This document shows, piece by piece, positions 10,407 to 21,382 of a stretch of DNA of 33,173 nt (position 1 is its first letter; each line of letters opens with the position of its first letter). This DNA comes from Azolla pinnata (lineage: Eukaryota; Streptophyta; Polypodiopsida; Salviniales; Salviniaceae), in NCBI GenBank assembly GCA_037176905.1, contig JBBBWG010031931.1:10604-43776 (forward strand), in the 5' to 3' direction. A program made the position numbers and the translations under genes. Below the pieces are notes generated by a model that saw nothing but the letters and a program-made list of their open reading frames with translations, ran no database searches and was not told the origin of the DNA.

Positions 10407-11126
10407 AAAAATAATCTCTCCCTTTCTCTCTCTCACCGCCTCCATTCTTTTCCTCTCAGTCTCTTCGTTCTTTCTTTCTCTCTTTCTTTCTTTCTGAGCT
10501 TTTCCATGGCTTCTTCCTCGACATCCAGAGTGCTCCTCCCCCTGTGAAACCAAATCGCTCTGTGGGTTCTTACACTCACTCCCCCACCGACGTCTCCCCT
10601 CCCTTATCCTCCTGCCCGCCTGTGAAATGAGGTACGGATTTTGATCCGGCACCACCGGATCCCCTCCCTCGTCAACAACAACAAACACCCTACGCTTCGC
10701 TGAACTTCTCCCCCATCAGAAGCTTCGAAGCTCGTGAGACGTGCTCTCGGCGCTCCATCGATCGATTGCCAAAGACCGGAAGCGTGTGCCAAGGATCAGT
10801 CCGATCGGAATAGGGATCGAGCTAAAGAAACCGTTTTTTTGTTAGGGTTTGCATTTCGTGCCACTCTGCTCCAGCTCCTGATCCAAGCCTGGTTTTTGAG
10901 GCGAACCCTAGTTAGACGCGCTTAATCTTATGTGTAGGAACTGAAGAAAAGTATAATTACCATCCTTTGGGACCCTAAAGCCCCGAGCGTACATGCAGGA
11001 AGAAGTTTCATTCGTCTCAAGTGCTGGCATTTGGGAATTCGATCTTATGGTGGATGAGCTCAAAGCATCCGAGTTTCTGTGGAACCCTTGATTATTGGGG
11101 CACTTGAGGAGAGAAGATCAGAAAAT
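10404..11126 (+). promoter_or_regulatory. EIN2 promoter / 5' leader region
   Basis: No coding exon is supported. The pyrimidine-rich first part gives way to mixed sequence. The reading frame of EIN2 is closed by a TGA shortly before 11079, so coding cannot extend far upstream without an intron. Small upstream ORFs begin at the ATGs at about 10930 (four codons) and 10993. Confidence 0.4.
10993..11091 (+). promoter_or_regulatory. Upstream ORF of 32 codons in the EIN2 leader
   Basis: ATG at 10993, TGA at 11089-11091, ending 35 nt before the EIN2 start at 11127 and in a different frame. If the leader is transcribed unspliced, ribosomes would meet this uORF first and EIN2 would need leaky scanning or reinitiation. 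It is shown by sequence only; there is no evidence of conservation. Confidence 0.35.
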
Positions 11127-14100
11127 ATGAAACAGGGCAAAAGCTTCAACTTTCTGGAGATGTCTGATTACATAGCCGGGAACTCGTTCTCTCGACTTGG
11201 ACCTGCTTTTATGGTGTATGTGGGATGTATGGACCCTGGCATTTGGGCCACTGCTATGGGAGCAGGTTCAAGGCTTGGATTTGAACTTGTCTGGGTGTTG
11301 CTATCAGCTTGTGCTTTTTCAGGCCTATTACAATCTCTTTCCACCCGGCTTGGACTTGCCACAGGGAAGAACCTTGCCCAGGTTAGTCTACATGTGTTTA
11401 CTACTCTTATTTCTATATGCTAATGCTCATGATAGAAGTATAATATGCCTGGGGGCTGATTGAATGGGTGGATAATAGCATGGGAAGAATGAAGTGAATT
11501 GGTATGTTATGCTACCATTTAGATACTCATTCATTGGAGACATCAGTAGTCAGCATATGCCATCCAAAGTTATAAGAAATAAGAGCACTCATCTAATGAA
11601 TCAAGTTAATCAATATCTCAACAATTTCGAATGCCTACTGGTTTGACTGAAATAGAGAGTATAGATATCTCGGTGATGGTTGAATGAATTGAACCGGTAT
11701 GTTTCCCAACAAATTTGAAGACTATTATGTATATGGTATGCTCTGTCAGATGCAAAAGAGGTGTATGTGTTGTCAGTGATGGGATAAATTGAATTGGCAT
11801 GTCACTCTACAATTTCAAGCATGCAAAAATATGAGGCTCATAGTTACCATTCTGGTTCAATCTCAAAGGGTATGCATTCTGAGTGGTGAATGAAAATGAA
11901 TTGTTATGGCACTCCTACAAATTTGGAATCTCATCAGGGTAAAGCCACAAAACAGTTTGGATACTTGTGTGAAATACTTTACTGACGTGAAGAGACGCTA
12001 GCATCAATGTACACTGATAATAGATGCCACTCTCTAATTTAATTGCAAAGATGTAACAGTATGTACTGTGAGCCGTGGAACAAATGCAGGTTCCATATTT
12101 TTTTGGACATGATATATTTATCTGCTTCAAGATAGTCTGTTTGAAACACTTAAGCATGGACTAATGTATCCTTGCCCAAGGTTAATTAAAATAACACACA
12201 TTGATGAAGACTGCTGCCTTGCTTGCAAACATATTGGCAGGATGCTTAGTTTCAGGAATGCCAAATATTTAAACCGTGGGAAACATATAGGTCACAGAAA
12301 AATAATTAGCCTCATGGACAAAAAGCATATGTTGGGGGTCTTCTGCACATTGTTAGTTAGCTATGCATATTGTTCTGACACAAGAAAGGGTTCCCTGTGA
12401 ATCATAGTTTTATTATAGTTAAACTACTGAATATACATTTAGCATTTTAAAACTAAATCATATATGCAAAGGTGGACACATAGTTTACATTCTTATGCTT
12501 AAAAATCCAGGTTCTACGTTTGATTGATAGCATGGGAAGCCTTTGCTCAGTTCTTCAGAGGTGACTTAATATTAAATAATTATGTAATATAGAAAATGAG
12601 TGGTACTTAAGGTACGTTTTCCTGGTGTTCTGTTTATTTGCTTGTGAAGGGCTGAAAGATTGTTTTAGTTTATCAGATTTGGAAACTGATGACTACAATA
12701 TGCAGAAGAATGACATACCCAGCTCATTTTGAATCTGTAGGTAGTAACCTCTTTTTAAAGTCCAAAGCTTCTACAGTGGTTGACTAGTCTAGATTCTTAG
12801 ATGTTTTCTTCTGCCCTAGGCATTGCAATATCAAGAAGTAGCCAATTTGGGTGCATTACAGGAGGAAGTTATTGCTGTGGTTAACTGGTGTGGTGCAATA
12901 TTTATATAAATAGCTGTATGAGCTCGGTATCGTGTTTTCTGCATAAAAGTAGTGCAAAAGTTAAGGCAGCAGTAGCCGGATCATGTTTTGGCAACACTCA
13001 TATGTTTCTCGCTGGTATTATCACTGATCAATGTTTATTTTTGTAGATTGTAATTGTCTCTCATTGGTTAGGCTGGGATGAAATGTGAGGGTGCTCCCAA
13101 AGCATAAAAGAACTGATTTGACACGACAATAGATTTATGTATTAGATGTTAATATGTCCATGATGTTGTGTATATGTTGATCTTGCAAGAATTATCGGAA
13201 TTTTGCCTCTAAACATCGTTTTCATGCTTGTTTGTTGTTGGATGTGGGATTTCAGATATGTGGTGATGAGTACCCACGATACCTGTCCATGATCTTATTG
13301 TTCCTGTGTGAAGCTTCAGTTCTTGTCAAGGACCTTAGCATGGTATGCCAATTTCTCGCAGTCAGCTCGTTTCCATAATTGGGTTACTCATTGACAAACA
13401 ACTGTATTTCCTGTTGTAGGTATTGGGGGTAGCCATAATATTCAATTCATTTCTGGGCCTTTCAATGATGTCCAGTGTGATTGTTGCAGCAGCAGTTTCT
13501 ATCATCTTTCTTTTATTTCTTTCCCAGTTGGTAAGAGATGTCATGATTGCATAGAGATCAGTCTCTTAATCTTGAGAGAGCACTCAAAACGTTTTCCCAC
13601 GTGACATTAGAGCCATCTGGTTCTTAATTCTGTGTCTGTTTGAGAGTCCAGCTCCATGGTAGGAAATATGGGTTTCTCTGTTCTCATGTAACCACCTTGG
13701 TTCTTTTGCAAGTTTTCGATGGATACAAGGTTATCAATCTCTGGAAACTAATATCATGCTTTTAGTTCTCATTCAGCAAGCATAGATTAAATTGATATCC
13801 TATTTTATATCCCATGGTTTGATAAAAGAATGAAAAATGGAATTTAGTGAGGGTATTGTTTACACTTAGCTAGAACACAAGGCAACTGAAGAGGTGAAAG
13901 AAACAACAAAAATGCAGCTTAGAACGGCAGAGAAAATCTAAAGATCTACTTCTATGCGTAAAAACAAAATTGATGGAAACTTCTTGGAGATTTTTAGAAG
14001 GGAAGTGGCTTCGTCCAATTCTTGGTATTTCAGAAAAATATTCCAAAATTAAGCCAGTAGTTATAATTTTCCTATTTTAGAATGCAATGTTCACCCGCAT

Positions 14101-17100
14101 AATTTATTTTTATCTAGTGATATATGCATCCGTGCTATTTTCAGGGTTTGTATAAAACAGCATTTCTCATTTCCAGCATCATGGGTGTTGTTCTCCTAAG
14201 TTTTACTGCTGAGACCCTGTATGCCAATATTTTAAGTGCACCTGCAGCACTTCAAGGTCTTCTTCCAATGTTTAGAGGAGAAATTGTTTATATAGCTGCT
14301 GGGATTCTAGGTTCAAATATTGTACCAACAAACATTTATCTACAGTCTGCATTGTTCGATGTAAGCAAGTTGTTTGCTTAAGATTTTATTTTAATTTATT
14401 TTGTTTATAATAAGAAATTTGAAACTAGCTTTCCTGTATAATGCAGAACAGAAATTTTCAGGATTGTCAAAAGTCTGCTTTGTCACTTCGTTACAGTTTC
14501 ATAGGTATATGTGCAGCCTCTGGCATTCTTTTCCTGGTACTTTTGGCAGTTCTAAGCTCAGCAGCCACAGCTTTTCATAATTCCAGTCATGGTGTTATTA
14601 TTCTTCAAGATGCACATGCTCTCATGGAACAGGTGATAATGTTGTACTTCTGAAGAAAATAGATGGAAATTTTATCACATAACCTGTGCCCATTTTATGT
14701 GACATTCTTGTCATCCTAGCAAAGATTATCTTTGGAATCCCCGCTATCCATCTGCGCTTCATAGCATAAACACAGATTATGAACTTGTGTCTCATTACTT
14801 TAAGTTACTTTCCCCCGCCTTACCTAAAAAAGTTATTTGTTTGAACTACTTTTCTCCTCCTCATCTAAGTTGCGGTATTTTTAAGAAATACTGAATCTGG
14901 TACATAGCCAAGTGTCTTCTCAGATTCTATGGTGCATGCAAGTTGCTATCTGGCTCTTTGGTTTTTTTGGACTTGGATTTTTTATGAATGATTTGATACA
15001 TGTCTAGCTTTTCATTATCCAAATTGCATCTTCTTATTCATTTTTTAGCAGAAGAATCTTCTGTAATCATAAGGTCACACAGATGAAATTGCACTCGCAT
15101 AGTAATCATAAGGAGATAAAATTGCACTTATGTAGTTAACATAAGGAGGTTATGCAGATAAAATTGCACTTACATAGGGATGATAACTCAAAATTTGCTT
15201 CAACTGCACAGTATTTATGGATAGGATGGTTATTTATCAGGTATTATGCAGCTCAGTTCCTCCTGTGGTTTTTGGATTTGCCTTCATTTGTGCAAGCCAG
15301 ATTTCAACATTAAGTAGGACAATGGCAGGGCAGGTGGTAGCACAGGGCCTTTTAGGTTTGAAGCTGCCGTTCACTTTACATCATATTTTTACCAGAGTAG
15401 TAGCAACTATTACAGCTCTGTTTGTGGTACAGAGTTTCGGAAGTGATGGAGTTTATCAAATCCTCATTTTTCTCCAGGTTATTCTAACATTGCAGCTTCC
15501 ATTTGTAATAGTTCCTTTAGTTAAGATTACATCTTCTGAGATCATTATGGGAAGCTTTAAGAACTCCTTACTCCTAGAGACGATATCTTGGATCTGCTGT
15601 GGAGTTATCTATGTGTTGGATGTTTGGTTGATATTTGACATGTTTTTTGGAGAATATGACGAATATGTGGTCTCTGGAAGTTGGAATTTCCTTCGAGATT
15701 TAGTTGAGTTGAGTACACAATGGGGAGACGGAGTTCGTTTTCTGTGCCACATCACAATAGTGGGTCTTGCAACATTGTCAACATTGCTTTTAATGTGGAT
15801 TATTTCTTCTCCATTCAAAGTAGAATGCAAGAAACAGCTGATGAGGTCTGTTAGTGCTCCTGTGGAAAGTACTCCGGATATTTGTGATGGAAATTCTGTA
15901 GAGGGCATCCGAGGCAAAAAAACATTTCAGGAATTTGATCATCATAATGATCGTATTTCAACTGATTTGGCAAAGAATGACTGTAGTGAAGGTTTAGAGG
16001 CAGATAAACAGTTGGATTATGAGATTTCTGATGATGTAGGTAATGTGTCTACAGCAAAATTTGAGTCAGATAAACAGCTTGCTGATGATCCAGGTAATAT
16101 TTCTACAACAAGAATAGAGCCAGAAAAAATGTTGGTTTATGAGCTTGCAGATGATCCAGGTAATATGTCTACCAGGTATGAGTTTGCAAATGATCCAGAT
16201 AATACGTCCCTGACGAAAATAGAGGAAGTACATCCAGAAGATATCCAGCTAGATTCTGCTGAGAATTCAGGAACTCAACAGGAATCTTACATCGAGGCAA
16301 AGGCAGGAAGTTCAGCATACTCTAATGATAATCCTGCATTTCTTCTTTGCAATCATGGAAAAGAAACCCTGTCTCAGACAAGTATTGAGGAAGTAATAGT
16401 TTCAATCGATAGTACAACCTCTGATGAACCATTTCCTTCAGTCAACTCTTCATCCACAACTCTTATACCGTCATCAGTTGCTTTACCTGAACTCAACAGT
16501 AATGATTCAGGTGATGCTGGAAAATCTGATGTAAATTGTCAAGATGTTGAACCTGCCAAACAACCAGATGATGAACTTGATTGTAATGAGCTGCTTGATA
16601 AGGATGATGATTATATAGATGGTTGGGAGTCCTTAGAGCAATGTGATGCATTTCAGGGAACTCATTTCATATTAGGAGATAGTGCTAATTCATCAACTTT
16701 AGAAGAGCGACAATCAGAAATAAGCTTCAATGCGAGAAGTGATGCTAGCGAAGGCGGCTGTGGTAGCAGTGGCAGTGGCAGTGGGAGTGGGAGTCTTTCA
16801 AGATTGTCAGGGTTAGGCAGGTCTGCACGAAGGCAGTTTTCTGGCTTACTGGATGAATTTTGGGGAAAGTTGTTTGATTTACATGGTCAAACAGTGGCTT
16901 TGGCACAAGGGAAGCCACGATTACCGAGTGCCAAGAATTCACAAGGGGATGCATTAGGGTATAATCCAGTAGCAGGTTATAATGATACATTTGGTGATTG
17001 GCATGCATCAAAACAAGCTCAACAATCTTCCCGCAAGGATGCAGTAGGTGATCTGTTTGGTCCATCTTTGCACTATAGCTATCCTAATTCATCATCAGAA

Positions 17101-19877
17101 TCTCTCAGTAGTCTCTATATTCAATCCCATTCATCCCATAATCGACAAGAACGGAGATATTCAAGCTTGAATTTTCCATCTTCCAGGAATAGTGTCGTTT
17201 ACCAACCTCGTACTATTCATGGGTACAAGATAGCCTCCTATGCAGAAAGAAGCCGTGCATTTTCAACAGGAGCGGATGTTAATCCGTTTATGGTAGAGAA
17301 GCAAGTACCAATGTTAAATGAGCAAACTTCACGTGCAACTACCTTCAATAGACTTCAATTATCATCCAGCTCTAGTTTTGAGAATAATGCTGCATCCCAA
17401 TCCGGTCAGTTGGGCTTTCCTGGACCATATGCGAAGCAAAGATTATATGAGAACCCATCGTTAGCCAGTCATTCATCCCATAATCAGCCTGAATTGCTGG
17501 ATATGTCTCGAAAAGATCATAGTTTTCCATGCAGCAGACGGGATGCATCTGTATGGGATCCTCTGGTGTACAGAGTTACTGGAGAATTGGACATTCCCCA
17601 GAATGATTTCAAGATAATGCAATTGGGAGGAAAAGACATAGTTAATCCTTCTGGCGTACAGAAACCAGTTGGTAAAGGTGGATTTTTTGGTATTAATGTA
17701 AGTGGTACTGAGAATGTTAAGGCGCAAGTTGAAAAGGCACCATTATCCTTCGATGAAAGAGCACCATTATCATTCGATGAAATTTCTCCTTCACAATCTT
17801 GGAGAGATGCCTTTTCAACTCAGTCATCTTCGCTATGGTCTACACAACCATTTGAGCAGCTTTTTGGCTCATCTCAATCAAGCACTGTTGTATCACCATG
17901 CACAACAAATATGACTCTGAGTCAGAGCAGACGTTTCTCGTCTTCCACTCTAGCAAACCATCATAACATTGGTATTTTGATAGCTTTACGAATATGCATA
18001 CGCAAGTTGCTTAAGTTAGAGGGTTCTGATTGGCTTTTCCGATTTGAGACTGGCTTTGATGAAGATCTTATTGGCACAGTTGCTATGAGAGAGAAGGTTC
18101 TCCTCAATGCAGACGCCAAAAATCACTATAAGATGCAGAGTACAAATGAACAGTTTTTGGTTTCTGCATCAAAACAATTAGCAAAGAGCGAATTTGATCC
18201 AGCACTGTCTGCATCAAGTGTGCCATGTTGTGGCGAACAGTGTGTTTGGAACATGGAGCTTGTCATAAGCTTTGGTGTGTGGTGTATGCATCGAATCTTG
18301 GAGTTGGCATTGATGGAGAGTAGACCAGAGCTTTGGGGAAAATATACATATGTTCTTAATCGTCTTCAGGTATAGCTTTGGAACTTCTTTTTCAACATAC
18401 TTCTTTATGAAAGTCTAGTTATACGGTAGTATAGTGTTTGGAATTTTTCACTAGATTAGTTAAAAAAATATGGGCAAGTAAGATGAGACCAATACAGTCA
18501 AAGGGATGAACTTTAATCATCAACACTCTGTAGATACCTCTCTGTGGCTGCTGTTGCCTGCAACATGGAAATCCTCCTTGGAATAGGGATTTGTTGGGTG
18601 CAATTTATTTACTACCCACTTCTGACCTACTAGCAGACTATATGTATATTCGATTTGACTGTAATACTCATATCATTGATATTATTGCAATACCCACAAT
18701 GAAACATTTTAGAACATTTTGGGAAAGATAAGAGGGAAACACCGTCGAAGGTCTAAGAATACATTTATTAATAGATTAATAACCATCTGTGAGAGAATCT
18801 GCAGGAAAACTCTGTTTAGGTCTTCCATTTCATAGAATGATTTTGGTTGTCAGATGCTGCTATTTTCTCTCATTCTCTCTGTTGTTCAGAGTCGATGGTC
18901 TTTCCATTTCTGATGTTGAAGGTGATAATTTCTCTATCGCTCTCTCTGTATATTTCCCCATTTCATGGACTTAGATTCTGTGCAGTAGTTTTTATATGGC
19001 TAATTCTCAGGGAGATCGAATCTTGTTTCTATACTTTCATATATGCATGTTTTTGCCAATTGAGATGCTCTTGGGCTTTTCAAAATCTAGATAGTTGTAT
19101 TGAGGAATTTTTTATGAGTCCTTCAAAATTAGAGATTCTAAAATAAGGAAGCATTTGAGTAGTAGAAACATTGACTATGTAGATGTTGTAATGGATTTGC
19201 ACTGTAATTCAGCAAATGGGCAAAAATATTGAGCATCTATATGTGTAGTTACAATGTGTACTGCCTAGAAAAAAAATGTTACATTGGTGTGGGTGGCCAG
19301 GTCTGACCGTGGAGTTTTTGATTGCGTGTAGAGTATGACTCTTCTCCATGCTCATTATTTCATCATGTCATGTGATTTGGGTGTTTAACATACCATTTTT
19401 GTATAAATGAAACAGGGGATACTTGATCCAGCGTTTTCAAAGCCACGTACAATCTCGACCTCATGCATCTGTCTTGTTTCAGAGTATGCGGACTTGCTGG
19501 AAAGAGATTCAATGCAAGGTAATCTTCAGGAAACTGGATTTTCTAGCAGTCCTTCACAGTCTTGGCCATGTGGACGTCATTCAAGTACTCCTAAAGGAAA
19601 AGGAGCAAGTGCATCCATGTTTTTAGATATTATTAGAGTTGTTGAGACGGCAATCAGCTCTCGTAAGGGACGAACTGGAACAGCTGCTGGAGATGTGGCT
19701 TTCCCGAAGGGGAAGGAAAATCTTGCCTCAGTTTTGAAGCGTTATAAGCGACGTCTTAGCTCAAAGACTGTGGGAACATCAGGATATGCTAATAATGGTA
19801 GTAGTAATGATAATGCCAGCAGTGGGGTTCTGAATAACAAAACTGGAGCAGTGAATCCCTTGTTTTGTAGGCCTTGA
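11127..19877 (+). CDS. EIN2: EIN2, NRAMP-like ER membrane protein of ethylene signalling, 1481 aa, 7 coding exons
   Basis: Exons: 11127-11381, 13256-13342, 13420-13530, 14145-14360, 14447-14632, 15241-18369, 19416-19877; every junction is phase 0 and GT..AG. Residues about 20-480 form the NRAMP-like multi-span domain (DPGI at 36-39; VPTN at 211-214, where Arabidopsis EIN2 has VPHN). The rest is the cytosolic C-terminal region. Ser788, before EGG and [15 protein letters not shown], fits the Ser645 region that CTR1 phosphorylates in Arabidopsis. [21 protein letters not shown] and [19 protein letters not shown] are conserved EIN2 blocks. LKRYKRRL at 1435-1442 matches the known nuclear localisation signal. 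In Arabidopsis the C-terminal part is released on ethylene perception, enters the nucleus and stabilises EIN3. The length exceeds Arabidopsis (1294 aa), mainly in the linker after the membrane domain. ATG 11127 is the first in-frame ATG after an upstream stop. Confidence 0.95.
16000..16236 (+). repeat. Coding tandem repeat in the EIN2 linker (DDxGNxST units)
   Basis: Within exon 6, about residues 539-617, a unit of about 18-24 aa recurs: [51 protein letters not shown]. The DNA shares GATGATCCAGGTAATAT in the middle copies. Nothing similar is present at this place in Arabidopsis EIN2 as far as I recall. A second small duplication, APLSFDE twice, lies at 17747-17781. Confidence 0.8.
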
Positions 19878-20569
19878 TTTAGTTTGAAAAGAGAGAGTTC
19901 TCCCTTGCATGTTACTGTTGCAAGAAGAGGCCAAAATTTTGATGGAACACTTGAATCCTGACCCATCTTGAACTAGGAAAACGACGAAATCCTCAGTTGA
20001 ACTTGAACCTGAGCCTGAGACCGAAGCTGTACTTGAACCAGAAACAGATTATCCGAAAACGTCCTGAAAACACAAACAACAGACGAACAAGAGGATCATT
20101 GTTAGTGTTGGGTGTATATATGAGAACAGGAATTGTTGAAGCTTGTTTCTGGTATGTTTGCAATGGAGAATGCCGGAAAAGCTGCACATCCCGAGGGGAA
20201 TCAGCACTTGCTGTGTAACAAGAAATGCTGCAACAAGAAAAGCCAAAGCTCACTTCACAAGTCTATTGCATTTTATGCAAAGGTAAGAGAAAGTGTAATA
20301 CAACCTTGTGGGCGAAAAGATTCACTAACAAGTTCCAACCAGCTTGGGGCATCATCTGGAATGCCATGGAGTTGAGTGTAGTTTACATGTGTATATATGA
20401 CATTGTCTGTATAAAGAAGTAGGTAATGTCAACTCTGTTTACACATTGTTTATATGCCTCTGATCAGATTGAATCAATATGCTTTGAATCTGAAAGCTAG
20501 CTTCTGTGTAATTCTGTAATAAACAGCCTTCAGAAGGTGCTTGATTCCATTTTGTGGAAGATCTTGTTT
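19878..20569 (+). other. EIN2 3' flank, probable 3' UTR
   Basis: No further coding. AATAAA at 20518-20523 is a plausible polyadenylation signal, about 640 bp after the stop. A GAACCTGAGCCTGAGACC-type imperfect repeat (about 20000-20045) lies in the UTR. The stretch runs into the assembly gap. Confidence 0.4.
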
Positions 20570-20746
20570 NNNNNNNNNNNNNNNNNNNNNNNNNNNNNNN
20601 NNNNNNNNNNNNNNNNNNNNNNNNNNNNNNNNNNNNNNNNNNNNNNNNNNNNNNNNNNNNNNNNNNNNNAAAGCTAGCTTCTGTGTAATTCTGTAATAAA
20701 CAGCCTTCAGAAGGTGCTTGATTCCATTTTGTGGAAGATCTTGTTT
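20493..20746. repeat. 77-bp sequence present on both sides of the gap
   Basis: 20493-20569 and 20670-20746 are identical, including the AATAAA. The first copy ends exactly at the Ns and the second starts exactly after them. Confidence 0.95.
20570..20669. other. Assembly gap of exactly 100 N
   Basis: One hundred Ns is the usual placeholder for a gap of unknown size. With identical flanks the real gap is probably zero or negative. Confidence 0.99.
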
Positions 20747-21382
20747 GGAATTATTACCACTGGGACAGACCAATTGGCACAGAGAATGGTGAATCTGCAT
20801 AGTTCACTTGCTACTAATGAAACACAATTCTCTACAACAAACCAGTATTTGATATCTGTCTTGGTGTAATTTAAAAATTGGGCATGTACAGGACAGGGCA
20901 TATGTAAACTGCCCACCAGATCCATTGCGTAATCATGCTTTTAATTGATTAACTCATAGAACCATTTCCATATCAAAGATGCCTGTTGATGAATCATCCT
21001 GAGAATATCATTTTATCAGGAAATGTTCTGATGAGATTGCCAGATAATTAAAGATTCACAAGCAAAAAACCTGCCTGATTTGAATTATAAATCTTTTGTG
21101 AATAGCATTTAGATCGTGTGTTGTTTCTACTAATGTGCATTAAACTAGTGAAAGACTGCAAGTAGAAGAAACACCTTTTTTTAAGGACAGTTTTCAGGAA
21201 ATAGCAACAAATCGTGGGAGATAAATTGATGAAAGCCTCATTATAATTGCCGTTATAAGCCATTGTTTTAAAGCTCATCATCCGGATCAGAGCCAAGAGA
21301 AACTGAATAGAGTGTACGTATTTACACTGTTGTACAAGAACATCAAAGGTGATGAAGTAACTTCACAAGGAGGAAATAACAT
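20747..21382. other. Region between the convergent EIN2 and LPA3-like genes
   Basis: A/T-rich, with no open frame that resembles a protein family. The minus-strand part nearest 21383 is presumably the 3' UTR of the LPA3-like gene. No RNA gene was recognised. Confidence 0.4.

Noticed and set aside
11079..11126. An EIN2 start at the GTG at 11079
   Set aside because: Non-ATG initiation is unlikely for this gene. The first in-frame ATG at 11127 follows closely and retains the full membrane domain.
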